Shown here: one piece after another, positions 27,927 to 36,051 of the stretch
How the letters are laid out: every line of letters starts with the position of its first letter
Numbering within the stretch: position 1 is the first letter of the stretch
Source of the DNA: UBA1141 sp963665155
GTDB taxonomy: Bacteria; Chloroflexota; Dehalococcoidia; Lucifugimonadales; UBA3495
Assembly: GCA_963665155.2 (NCBI GenBank)
Contig: OY761986.2
Span: 434,001 to 498,000 of the forward strand
DNA: 64,000 nt
Direction: 5' to 3'
Notes under the pieces: generated by a model
The model's input: only the letters and a program-made list of their open reading frames with translations
What the model was told of the DNA's origin: nothing
Databases searched by the model: none
Program-made: the position numbers and the translations under genes

Positions 27927-28205
27927 CTAATGGTAGTCGGTGATCTCCACCTCTTCAGCATCGCCAACCGACCACCGAAAACAGATGCGCCATCGATCGT
28001 TTACTCTGATACTGTATTGGCCGGCCCTGGTTCCGGAAAGCCTCTCTAAGTGGTTTCCTGGAGGAGAGTGCAGGTCATCAGAGTCCGCCGCGTCTAGGAT
28101 AGCTAACTTTCGCTGCGCACTTCGCTGAATATCGGGCGGAAGTTTGGGGGATCTCTCTCGTGGAAAAAGACGTTCGGCCTCCCCGCCGTGAAAAGACCTA
28201 ATCAT
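27927..28205 (-). CDS. higB: HigB/RelE-type mRNA interferase toxin
   Basis: A 92-residue toxin of the HigB (killer protein) family. It starts MIRSFHGGEAERLF, with the family core KLPPDIQRSAQRKLAILDAA, PPGNHLERLSG and the C-terminal RAGQYSIRVNDRWRICFRW...VEITDYH. Such toxins cut mRNA on the ribosome. The usual family start is the ATG at 28205; the frame is open further upstream to 28283, but that part is not family-like. It precedes higA by a few bases, as in other higBA modules. If the antitoxin is truly broken, toxin activity should also be lost or buffered. Confidence 0.88.
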   Translation of the reverse strand: MIRSFHGGEAERLFPRERSPKLPPDIQRSAQRKLAILDAADSDDLHSPPGNHLERLSGTRAGQYSIRVNDRWRICFRWSVGDAEEVEITDYH

Positions 28206-28410
28206 ATTAGTCTCATAATAGCGCCATACGTTATTTTTAGCGCAGGTGTTTTTGAGAAATTGCGCCCACAACCGTATTGCCACGGCGTCCCTGTCGGGGT
28301 AGAGTAGGTAACGCTTTCCGATACTTCCTCATCCCCGTTTTTGTTGATCGATCTCGCTGTGGCGAGGTGTTTACGGGGAAGAGCCAAATTCTGTGGAGGT
28401 ATATACACTT

Positions 28411-29502
28411 ATGGAGCCGATCAATCTATACGACTACGAGGCACGGGCCAAACTGGTCCTACCCCATAATACTTGGGACTTCATCGACGCCGGGTCCATG
28501 GACGAATTCACCACCAAGAGAAACCGGTCTGCATTCGAGTCTCTAACCCTGCGACCCAGGTTCATGCGGGAAAATCAAGAGACGGATATCTCGACTACCA
28601 TGTTGGGCGAGAAAATAAGCATGCCCGTTTTCGTCTGCCCTGCCGGTAGCCACATGGTGGCTCACCAGGAAGGGGAAAGGGCCACCGCCAAAGCTGCCGG
28701 GATGTCCGACACACTGATAATGCTGAGCACGTCGTCTAATTACAGTTTGGAAGAGGTGGCCGACGCCGCTACAGGGCCGCTGTGGTTTCAGCTTTACCAC
28801 AGGGGGTACAAGTTCACCGAGATGCTGGTGCACCGTGCAGAAGAAGCCGGTTTCAAGGCCATCGTCCTGACGGTGGACACCCCAGCCCCCAGCCCCAAAG
28901 AGCGAGACCTGCGTAACCAGTTTCAGCGGACCGTTGAATTGGGCAATTTCCGGGGACTGAACGCGTCGGAAGGCGAGATCAGCGGCACCGACGAAACGCC
29001 GGGTTGGGACGTTTCCCAGACTCCACCCCTTTCCTGGAAAGAGTTGGAATGGCTCCGGGGTTTGACGTCTTTGCCCCTGGTTTTGAAAGGAGTCAGGATC
29101 GCCGAAGACGCCCATATTGCCGTGGAGAGCGGCGTGGAGGGTATCCTGGTTTCCACCCACGGTGGCAGGCAGTTGGACATGACAATGGGCGCCATCGAGA
29201 TGGTGCCTGAAATCGTAGAAGCGGCAAAGGGCCGGGCCGAGATCTACTTGGACTCGGGTGTGCGACGTGGCAGCGATGTAATTAAAGCCTTAGCCCTAGG
29301 CGTTCAGGCGGTTGGCATTGGCCGTCCTTTGTTCTGGGGTTTGGCGCTGGATGGTGCTGACGGCGTCCACGGCGTCCTGGAACTGCTCAGGGAAGAAGTG
29401 ACCCGGTGCATGGCCTTCTGCGGGCAGTCGGACGTTAAGGAACTGGAGCAAGCCCTGATCAACATTCCCTACGGCTGGGGAGCAGGCACAACAGCCCCGT
29501 AA
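28411..29502 (+). CDS. FMN-dependent alpha-hydroxy-acid oxidase/dehydrogenase
   Basis: 363 residues of the lactate/glycolate oxidase family, oxidising an L-2-hydroxy acid to a 2-oxoacid. Key parts: FMN-phosphate segment PVFVCPAGSHMVAHQEGE, LWFQLYHRGY, KAIVLTVDTP, the active-site block STHGGRQLDMTMGA with its catalytic His and Arg, and the phosphate-binding LDSGVRRGSDVIKALALG. The Arg in GVRRGSDV also fits. The ATG at 28411 lies 12 nt after GGAGG; GTG at 28393 is an alternative. The substrate could be glycolate or lactate; neighbouring oxalate-type genes make C2 acids attractive. Confidence 0.9.
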   Translation: MEPINLYDYEARAKLVLPHNTWDFIDAGSMDEFTTKRNRSAFESLTLRPRFMRENQETDISTTMLGEKISMPVFVCPAGSHMVAHQEGERATAKAAGMSDTLIMLSTSSNYSLEEVADAATGPLWFQLYHRGYKFTEMLVHRAEEAGFKAIVLTVDTPAPSPKERDLRNQFQRTVELGNFRGLNASEGEISGTDETPGWDVSQTPPLSWKELEWLRGLTSLPLVLKGVRIAEDAHIAVESGVEGILVSTHGGRQLDMTMGAIEMVPEIVEAAKGRAEIYLDSGVRRGSDVIKALALGVQAVGIGRPLFWGLALDGADGVHGVLELLREEVTRCMAFCGQSDVKELEQALINIPYGWGAGTTAP

Positions 29503-29526
29503 AAACTGAGTCGCGTTCGGCTATCG

Positions 29527-29564
29527 AAAAAGACCGCTCCCAGATTGGTGGGAGCGGTCTTTTT
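29527..29564. terminator. Bidirectional Rho-independent terminator
   Basis: A perfect 16-bp stem (AAAAAGACCGCTCCCA/TGGGAGCGGTCTTTTT) with a 6-nt loop between two convergent genes; A-run on one side and T-run on the other let it work in both directions. Confidence 0.92.
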
Positions 29565-29596
29565 CGTTACTCTTAAGATTAATTTAGTTGATTATG

Positions 29597-30400
29597 CTAG
29601 TCTGCCACCGCTCCCGCCTTGCTGCCGACGCGTGCCCCAGCGAGCAACTCGGACACCAGCTTATTGAATATTGTCGCTTGTTCGAAATGGGCCGAGTGGG
29701 CGGCTCCGGAGACCACTTCCATACGTGAGCCGGGGATCGCCTTTTGCGCCTCGCTGATGACCTCAGGCGGGAAAATAGCGTCTTCTTTGCCAACGATAAG
29801 CAATGTGGGTATCTCCCAATTGGCGAAGGCTTCGGCTTTAGGGCCGTCCTCACGTCGGAAACCGGAGATAACGCCGTCTTCGCCCCGAGGCGGATTCAGC
29901 CCGCCTATTTCCCGGTAGAGGAAGGTCAGCGCCGGGTTCTCTATTATGAAACTGGCACACAAGGAGCGATCCACTCCCTCGGGCGGGGGGTTGGTGTTTT
30001 CGAGCGCCGTCAATACTCCATCGGTGGCCACCCCGCCTGTCGTATCGCCCAAAACCAGGCCCAGCGTTCGACCGGGATGGGCCAGCGCGAATCCCAAACA
30101 GGTTAGTCCGCCCATGGACTGGGCCACCAGAAATGTCTTGTCGATATTCAGGTGGTCGAGTAGAGCGGTCAGGTCATCGATGAAGTTCTCCCGCAGGGGC
30201 GAATCGTGCTCGGCAATGGAACTCCCCCAACCACGGTGGTCGAAGGTGATGCAACGGTATTCACCGGAGAAAGCGGCCACCTGCTGCCACCAGCTCATGT
30301 GGTTGCCGCCCCGTCCGTGGGCAAATACTATCGCTGGGGCCGAGTCGTCACCGTGGGATTCGTAATAGAGATCGATGCCATTGATTGGAGCTTTGGGCAT
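29597..30400 (-). CDS. Alpha/beta hydrolase
   Basis: 267 residues. Oxyanion segment FAHGRGGNH (HG motif), nucleophile elbow AQSMGG, acid in IVGKEDAIFPPE and His in GAAHSAHFEQ give a complete Ser-Asp-His triad. The closest general types are 3-oxoadipate enol-lactonase or C-C hydrolases of aromatic degradation, but the substrate cannot be assigned. Cytosolic, no signal peptide. Confidence 0.87.
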   Translation of the reverse strand: MPKAPINGIDLYYESHGDDSAPAIVFAHGRGGNHMSWWQQVAAFSGEYRCITFDHRGWGSSIAEHDSPLRENFIDDLTALLDHLNIDKTFLVAQSMGGLTCLGFALAHPGRTLGLVLGDTTGGVATDGVLTALENTNPPPEGVDRSLCASFIIENPALTFLYREIGGLNPPRGEDGVISGFRREDGPKAEAFANWEIPTLLIVGKEDAIFPPEVISEAQKAIPGSRMEVVSGAAHSAHFEQATIFNKLVSELLAGARVGSKAGAVAD

Positions 30401-30705
30401 GGCTTTACCTCGCTGAGACCTATTTAGGGAAATATTTGCTTAGGATAAAACCCTTGAAGACAGATGGGGGCTACTAAGGTTCGTTCGCTTATTCTATACC
30501 ATCCAACAAGCTCAACTATTACTGAGACTAAATCATCAGGTTTGAATCCCCACAGATAACCACTCCGCCCTTATATCTCGCTACAGCTACAATGGGCCAT
30601 CAGTTTCCAATTGGGCCATCCGTCCGGCGTAATCATGACCTTCGGCCCTAGGATGGTTTTGTGTCCCGAGGGAAAATATTATGAAGCGGTGGGCCGGAGG
30701 TGCTT
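30401..30705. other. Divergent intergenic region, no feature recognised
   Basis: About 300 bp with moderately AT-rich parts (30420-30540); no gene or clear promoter pair identified. Confidence 0.4.
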
Positions 30706-31056
30706 ATGGGATTGGAAACGACGATGATGCGGCAGTGGATGGGTCACAAAGGACCGGAAGATGTCACCCAAATGATGCAGGAAATGATGCCTCTGATGAT
30801 GGAGAAAATGGGTCCGGAAGGCACAGTTGAGTTGATTTCCGGTTTGATGCCCTCGGTGATGCCTTCCATGATCGAGGGCTCATTCCAAAAGCCACACCCT
30901 AGCGATACAACTCAGGTGAGGCGCTATATCATGCCAAATGCGATGCATGCCTGTTTTTCCAATATGGAACCGGAGCAGCGTAGCGAAATCATCTCAATGT
31001 GCCGATGGGTCCTTGACCAGATCGAAAATCAATACATCGAGAAAGGAAAGATATAA
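30706..31056 (+). CDS. Methionine-rich small protein of unknown function
   Basis: 116 residues with 18 methionines (about 15 percent), mostly in MM pairs and in GLMPSVMPSM-type repeats in residues 1-55. The C-terminal half (ACFSNMEPEQRSEIISMCRWVLDQIEN) is an ordinary amphipathic helix with two Cys. There is no signal peptide. Such Met density can reflect copper/silver binding or hydrophobic partner binding. The ATG at 30706 has GGAGG 5 nt upstream (30696-30700), good support for translation. I do not recognise the family with certainty. Confidence 0.7.
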   Translation: MGLETTMMRQWMGHKGPEDVTQMMQEMMPLMMEKMGPEGTVELISGLMPSVMPSMIEGSFQKPHPSDTTQVRRYIMPNAMHACFSNMEPEQRSEIISMCRWVLDQIENQYIEKGKI

Positions 31057-31175
31057 GACTGGGGGCCTGTGCCGGAGACATTTATGCGAGTCCGTGACAA
31101 CCGCCGAGGTAGGCGACCTTGAACTTGTCTTTGATCGGCGTACTTCTAAACGACTGTTGGACGAGAGGAGGTGCC

Positions 31176-31382
31176 ATGGGACCCCTTGCAGTGAAGGATC
31201 TACCAGTAGAATTAACCGAGTTGGATCCGGCCCTAATCACAGAGTTGTCGGAAATCGTTGCGGAGAAAGAGAAAGTCTCGGAAGAAAGGTCGATGGAAGT
31301 TGCGCCTTGGTTTTATTTCGTGCCATGCGCCGGAGTCCGATATTACTCTTACAAGGAGTGGCCGTCTCCGGTAAAAGTATAA
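31176..31382 (+). CDS. Hypothetical small protein
   Basis: 68 residues (MGPLAVKDLPVELTELDPAL...), acidic N-terminal half with a short helix and an aromatic C-terminal part (WFYFVPCAGVRYYSYKEW). The strong AGGAGGTG directly before the ATG supports expression. It lies 119 bp after the Met-rich gene on the same strand and may be co-transcribed. No family recognised. Confidence 0.5.
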   Translation: MGPLAVKDLPVELTELDPALITELSEIVAEKEKVSEERSMEVAPWFYFVPCAGVRYYSYKEWPSPVKV

Positions 31383-31461
31383 CTCCTCCCAAAATGGGCG
31401 GCGGAGTTGGGCCTGACCCGAGATTGCTAACCGCTGATTGTTGATTGCTGAAAGCTGGCCG

Positions 31462-32121
31462 CTAAACGGGCCATTGCTCCTGGTTATAGGCCATGTCCCA
31501 GAACATGAACTCGTAGCGGCTGGAAATCAAAAATGCTTCCCGCATGGCCTCCAACTCCGCTGGCCCGGCTTGTTGGGCCGCTGCGTCGACGAAGCCTCGC
31601 CAGGCGTCGACGCTGTCTTGGAGCAACCCGGCGACGTAGAATGCAGTCCATTGTCCGTAAAGGGGATGCTCCGAAGGGCCCAGTTCGTTTTTCAGTTCGT
31701 GGTAAGTCCACGGGCAGGGCAGCAGTGCGGCTGCGGTTACTCCCAGGCCGTGGAGAGACGCCGATTTCAACATGTGGTTAACGTAGGCGGCATTGGTTGG
31801 CGAAGGCTTCGCCAGCTTGATGTCGTCCATGGTCAGACCGGCTTCGGCCACCAGCTTGTGGTGCAAAGGACGCTCCACCGGCGTCAGCACTCGGTGGGAA
31901 AGGTCCTCCAATGTCTGGGAGTCCGGGGCCTTGGCCAAAGCCAACGCCACCGTCCTAGCAAAACCCTCCAGGTACAGATAATCCTGGGCCAGGTAATATT
32001 GGAACTTGGCCAACGGCAAAGTACCGTCTTTGATTTCCCACAAGAACGGCTTCTGAAAAATACGGTCCCAGATGGGCTTCGTCTCAGCCCTTAGTTCTTC
32101 GCTAAAACTTTCCATATACAC
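31462..32121 (-). CDS. tenA: TenA/THI-4 family protein
   Basis: 219 residues, all helical. TenA proteins hydrolyse aminopyrimidines for thiamine salvage, although some members have other roles. Family features: IWDRIFQKPFLWEIKDGTLP, FQYYLAQDYLYLEGF, and the active-site Cys136 in LLPCPWTYHE, plus a C-terminal Glu/Tyr-rich helix (SSRYEFMFWDMAY). No thiamine genes adjoin, but this window has ThDP enzymes that need the cofactor. No TPP riboswitch is visible upstream; the upstream gap holds a hairpin repeat. Confidence 0.88.
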   Translation of the reverse strand: MYMESFSEELRAETKPIWDRIFQKPFLWEIKDGTLPLAKFQYYLAQDYLYLEGFARTVALALAKAPDSQTLEDLSHRVLTPVERPLHHKLVAEAGLTMDDIKLAKPSPTNAAYVNHMLKSASLHGLGVTAAALLPCPWTYHELKNELGPSEHPLYGQWTAFYVAGLLQDSVDAWRGFVDAAAQQAGPAELEAMREAFLISSRYEFMFWDMAYNQEQWPV

Positions 32122-32149
32122 CTAGCCTTATGAACTGGAACGAGTATTC

Positions 32150-32207
32150 ACCGCCGAGGGCGCAGAGATATTTTCTAAAACTTTGGGATCTCTGCGTGCT
32201 CTGCGGT
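32150..32207. repeat. Imperfect inverted repeat R4 (ACCGC-GAG-GCGCAGAGAT type)
   Basis: Arms 32150-32169 and 32188-32207 match at 17 of 20 positions. The arm sequence resembles a known class of intergenic repeats (CGCAGAG...CTCTGCG). It lies between the acyl-CoA synthetase stop and the tenA start. Confidence 0.7.
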
Positions 32208-32222
32208 AAGTAAAAATTGCTG

Positions 32223-33884
32223 TTAGCCCGATGCTTCTTTCCCGGCCCGCTCCACTTCGGCTTCCCGCAACTCGACCCGCCGGATTTTGCCGCTGATGGT
32301 CTTGGGGAGTTCGGTCACGAAGTCGATTGCCCGGGGGTACTTGTACGGGGCCGTGGCGCTTTTCACGTGGTCCTGCAAACTGATCACAAGTTCGTCAAAC
32401 GAAACGTAGCCCGGTTTCAGGATCACGAATGCCTTGACGATCTCACCACGGACCGGGTCGGGACTGGCGACCACCGCAGACTCAGCCACGGCCGGGTGCT
32501 CAATTAGAGCGCTCTCCACTTCGAAAGGCCCGATACGGTATCCTGCCGAGATTATCACGTCGTCGGCCCGCCCAACAAACCAAAAGTGCCCATCCTCGTC
32601 CCGGGAACCCTTGTCTCCCGTCAGGTACCAGTCCCCCACAAATGACCGCTCCATTGCCTCGGCGTCTCTCCAGTACTCCCGGAACAAACCAACGGGTCTA
32701 TGAGGTTTAACCTTAACGGCAATCTGCCCCTCTTGTCCGTCGGATAGTTCGGTGCCGTAATCATCGACTATGCCTATTTCAAACCCAGGCACCGGCTTGC
32801 CCATGGAGCCGGGTCTAACGGGCAGGCATTGGTAGTTGGCCACCAGCAAAACCGTCTCCGTCTGACCGTAGCCGTCGTAGATGGTCATCCCAGTCCCGTC
32901 TTCCCACTTCTTCATGACCTCGGGGTTCAAGGGCTCACCAGCGCTGGTGCAGTGGCGAAGGTTGGGCATTTGGAATTTCTGCAGATCTTCCAGCACCATC
33001 ATGCGGTAGGCAGTGGGCGGAGCGCAAAATGCGGTCACACCGTACTGGCCCACCATTTTAAGCGTCTGTTGGGCGTCGAACCTGCCTTTGGCGTTGTGTT
33101 GCATGATCGCTGCGCCCTGGGCCCATTGTCCGAACAACTTCCCATAGGCAGCTTTGGCCCAACCTGTGTCAGAAAGGGTCCATTGAAGGTCGGTGGGACC
33201 CAAATCCTGCCAATATTTGGCCGTCAGCACGTGCCCCAAGCCGTATGAAGCCTGGGTGTGCAGCACCATTTTGGGGTAACCCACGGTGCCGGAAGTAAAA
33301 TAAATTAGCAGCGGGTCGTCGCTTCGGGTTCGCTCGGCGCCATCTAGAATTGGGGACGCATTTTCCAATTGCTCATTGTAGTTCAGCCAACCACGTTTTT
33401 CGCCCTGAGCCAGTATTAAGTGCTTCAAGGAAGGGCAAGCACCAGCCGCTTCTTCGACCTTGGGCGAGTTTTCCAGGTCGGTTATGGCAGCCACCGCTTC
33501 TGCTTGATTGATCCGGTACTCGATGTCCCTGGGAGTACAGAGGGTAGTCGCAGGCATGGGAACCACCCCCAGCTTCATCATTGCTACCAGCGCAACGTAC
33601 CACTGGGGTATTCTGGGCAGCATAACAAAGACCCGGTCGCCCTTGCGTATGCCCAGTTCCAACAAGGCATTGGCGAACTTGTTTGAGAGCATTTTCAGGT
33701 CCCAGAATGTATGCTGCTGTGCGTTCTCGCCGGAAGGGTCCACCGATATCAAGGCCAGTTTGGTCCTGTCTTCAGCCCACCGATCGACAACATCGAAGCC
33801 GAAGTTATAAAACTCCGGCACTTCCATGGTTGCGTTGCGGTAGGTCGCTTCGTAGTCTTGCATGGCCGAATTAGCTGCGCTCAT
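32223..33884 (-). CDS. Acyl-CoA synthetase (AMP-forming), medium-chain type
   Basis: 553 residues of the ANL adenylate-forming family, activating a carboxylic acid with ATP and CoA. Motifs: YFTSGTVGYPKM (P-loop-like A3), the A5 motif YDGYGQTET, the hinge region YLTGDKGSRDEDGHFWFVGR, and the catalytic Lys of LPKTISGKIRR. Overall it resembles the ACSM/medium-chain or benzoate-type synthetases. It could feed the crotonases and CoA-transferases nearby. Confidence 0.9.
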   Translation of the reverse strand: MSAANSAMQDYEATYRNATMEVPEFYNFGFDVVDRWAEDRTKLALISVDPSGENAQQHTFWDLKMLSNKFANALLELGIRKGDRVFVMLPRIPQWYVALVAMMKLGVVPMPATTLCTPRDIEYRINQAEAVAAITDLENSPKVEEAAGACPSLKHLILAQGEKRGWLNYNEQLENASPILDGAERTRSDDPLLIYFTSGTVGYPKMVLHTQASYGLGHVLTAKYWQDLGPTDLQWTLSDTGWAKAAYGKLFGQWAQGAAIMQHNAKGRFDAQQTLKMVGQYGVTAFCAPPTAYRMMVLEDLQKFQMPNLRHCTSAGEPLNPEVMKKWEDGTGMTIYDGYGQTETVLLVANYQCLPVRPGSMGKPVPGFEIGIVDDYGTELSDGQEGQIAVKVKPHRPVGLFREYWRDAEAMERSFVGDWYLTGDKGSRDEDGHFWFVGRADDVIISAGYRIGPFEVESALIEHPAVAESAVVASPDPVRGEIVKAFVILKPGYVSFDELVISLQDHVKSATAPYKYPRAIDFVTELPKTISGKIRRVELREAEVERAGKEASG

Positions 33885-34248
33885 TTTTCTCCCAAGTTTT
33901 TTGCAATGCGTAGGGATGATTCACGGACATTTTACATCCCTTAGCAGTTCCAAGTGAAGCTTGCGATAAATCCGTCGCCAGCTATAATTCGCCTCGAACC
34001 ATAGACAACGAGCTTTGAACAACGAGCTTTGGCAATGTAAACAGCCGTGCGGTGGGGTGAATCTGGTGCGGGCTTGGTGGCGTTAGGCGGGCTGGTGCCT
34101 GCCAATGGGTTAAACTCCGGCTCTCGGGGGAACTCATTCAGCAGGGCGCTTGAGCGCGTGTTATATGTTTCTTTGGATACATCAGTTCAGTTGCAAATCC
34201 CTTTACAAGTCATAAGAATCAAAAACAAAAATACCTAGGAGAGAAAAC
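33885..34248. other. Divergent intergenic region with a 14-bp direct repeat
   Basis: It separates the acyl-CoA synthetase (minus) and SDR (plus). It contains ACAACGAGCTTTG(A/G) twice in tandem at 34005-34032 and a TTAAAC element at 34107-34120 like those upstream of cysS and the ThDP gene. No gene seen. Confidence 0.5.
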
Positions 34249-35013
34249 ATGGCATACGATTTCGATGGAAAGGTTTGTTTAGTAACCGGTGGCGGCTCGG
34301 GCATCGGTCGCGCAACCTGCCTGGTCTACGCCACTGGCGGAGCTAAGGTGGTTGTGGTCGACCGTGGCGTCGAAGGTGGTGAAGAGACCATCCAACTTAT
34401 CAAGGAAGCCGGTGGAGAAGCAATATTAGTCCATGCGGACGTTGCCAACCCTGCGGAATGCCAGATGATGACAGACCGTGCGGTGGAAGCTTATGGCCGT
34501 TTGGACTGCGCCTTCAACAATGCTGGTGTGGGGGGCCGAAGCGGTAAAATGACCGGCGACTATGCCGAGGAAGACTGGGACCGGGTCATTGGCATCAACC
34601 TCAAAGGCGTCTGGCTCTGCATGAAAGCGGAAATACCCCATATGCTCAAACAGGGCGGAGGGGCCATCGTAAATACGGCGTCCATAGCCGGGTTAGTGGG
34701 CCTTCGGGGCACCTGCGCTTACGTTGCCGCGAAGCATGGCGTGGCCGGGTTGACCAAAGCGGCGGCCTTGGAGTATGCCGCACAAGGTCTAAGGGTAAAC
34801 GCCGTTTGCCCCGGCTACATAGACACTCCGTTAACCCGGCCCATCTTTGACAGTTTCGACGGCATGGAAGATGAAGTGGTGGCCCGCCATCCGTTGGGCC
34901 GGTTGGGCCAACCCCACGAAATCGCCGAAGCAGTGGCCTGGCTGAGTTCCGACGCCGCATCGTTCGTTACCGGTCACACCATGCCCGTGGACGGTGGGTA
35001 TATGGCCCAGTAG
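34249..35013 (+). CDS. Short-chain dehydrogenase/reductase
   Basis: 254 residues, classical SDR. NAD(P)-binding TGGGSGIGR (residues 14-22), Asp in VVVVDRG suggesting NAD preference, NNAGV, the catalytic Ser in NTASIAG and YVAAK, and a C-terminal GQPHEIAEAVAWLSSDAASF...GYMAQ block. The start follows TAGGAGAG. Oxidises or reduces an alcohol/ketone, perhaps a 3-hydroxyacyl-CoA or steroid-like compound; substrate unknown. Confidence 0.92.
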   Translation: MAYDFDGKVCLVTGGGSGIGRATCLVYATGGAKVVVVDRGVEGGEETIQLIKEAGGEAILVHADVANPAECQMMTDRAVEAYGRLDCAFNNAGVGGRSGKMTGDYAEEDWDRVIGINLKGVWLCMKAEIPHMLKQGGGAIVNTASIAGLVGLRGTCAYVAAKHGVAGLTKAAALEYAAQGLRVNAVCPGYIDTPLTRPIFDSFDGMEDEVVARHPLGRLGQPHEIAEAVAWLSSDAASFVTGHTMPVDGGYMAQ

Positions 35014-35068
35014 AGGCGCAGAGCTAAACATCGGTGGCCGAGGCTGAATAGAGATCGGATTATACATA

Positions 35069-35099
35069 CGTAGGGGCGGGTTTCATCCCCGCCCCTACG
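35069..35099. repeat. Palindromic repeat R2 (CGTAGGGGCGGG..CCCGCCCCTACG)
   Basis: Perfect 12-bp arms with a 7-nt loop, between the convergent SDR and crotonase genes. Same type and same context as 1685-1708. Confidence 0.8.
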
Positions 35100-35209
35100 A
35101 AATATGTTTGCCGGGCACTTTTCGAAACCGAGCGAGGTATTTCCAACCGGTGATCTCTACGCTTCGAGAACCATGATTAGTGTTGATATTGGTCCGCCAA
35201 GCATCCCCG

Positions 35210-36010
35210 TCACTGGGCGGAAGGGAAATTTGCCTGGCGTTTTTCTTTAACCGCTGCCAATCCTTCGCGCACATCGTCTCCGAAGAACCCCAGCATTTCC
35301 GCTGCCAACGAATAGTCAAAGGCGGTGTGAGCGCCCAAGCGAAGCCACTGGTTCAGGGCCCGCTTGGTGAACCTGATGGCTGGCTGAGAGCCTCGGGACA
35401 GGGTGCGGGCTACCTCCATGGCCTTGTCCATGAGCTCCTCCGGAGGGACCACCATGCTGACCAGTCCGATGCGCTCGGCTTCCTTGCCGTCCAAAAACTC
35501 GCAAGTCAATAAATAATACTTGGCCTTGGCCATGCTCATCAAAAGCGGCCATATCAGAGCTGCGTGGTCCCCGGCGGCTACGCCCAGCCTGGTGTGACCG
35601 TCGGTGAAGCGGGCCTTTTCCGATGCTATGGAAATGTCGGCCAGCAGGGCCACCGCCAGCCCGGCTCCCACGGCCACGCCGTTGATGGCCGAGATGACCG
35701 GTTTGTCCAGGTTTATCATGTTGTGGACAATGTCGCTGGCTTCCTGCATGTTGCTGGCGATCACATCGGGGTTTCCCAGAGCCTTTTCGATCATCTCGAA
35801 GTCGCCCCCAGCCGAGAATGCTGTCCCCGCTCCCGTAACCACGGCGACTTTCACTTCCGGGTCCCGGCCCAGGTCCGGCCAAATGCGGCTCAGTTCGTTG
35901 TGCAACCGGAAATTTGTGGCGTTGTACACCTCGGGGCGATTGAGCGTCAATAACGCTATTCCGTCTATCTTTTCGATGAGCAAGTGCTCGTAGCTGCTGT
36001 AGTCAACCAT
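35210..36010 (-). CDS. Enoyl-CoA hydratase/isomerase (crotonase) family protein
   Basis: 266 residues. Oxyanion segments AFSAGGDF and GVAVGAGLAVAL are present. In my alignment both hydratase glutamates are replaced (the position in FTDGHTRLG is His and the second, in KAKYYLLTC, is Tyr), so a plain hydratase reaction is unlikely; dehalogenase, isomerase or decarboxylase-type activity is possible. The IS1182 element begins about 40 bp upstream of its start, so its native promoter may have been separated from it. Confidence 0.88.
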   Translation of the reverse strand: MVDYSSYEHLLIEKIDGIALLTLNRPEVYNATNFRLHNELSRIWPDLGRDPEVKVAVVTGAGTAFSAGGDFEMIEKALGNPDVIASNMQEASDIVHNMINLDKPVISAINGVAVGAGLAVALLADISIASEKARFTDGHTRLGVAAGDHAALIWPLLMSMAKAKYYLLTCEFLDGKEAERIGLVSMVVPPEELMDKAMEVARTLSRGSQPAIRFTKRALNQWLRLGAHTAFDYSLAAEMLGFFGDDVREGLAAVKEKRQANFPSAQ

Positions 36011-36051
36011 GGTGCCTCCAATGCTTTGGGTGGCGAACCGCCGCCCAAGTT

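Noticed and set aside
32122..32222. TPP riboswitch upstream of tenA
   Set aside because: No CUGAGA/ACYUGA core motifs; the hairpin there matches a dispersed repeat instead.
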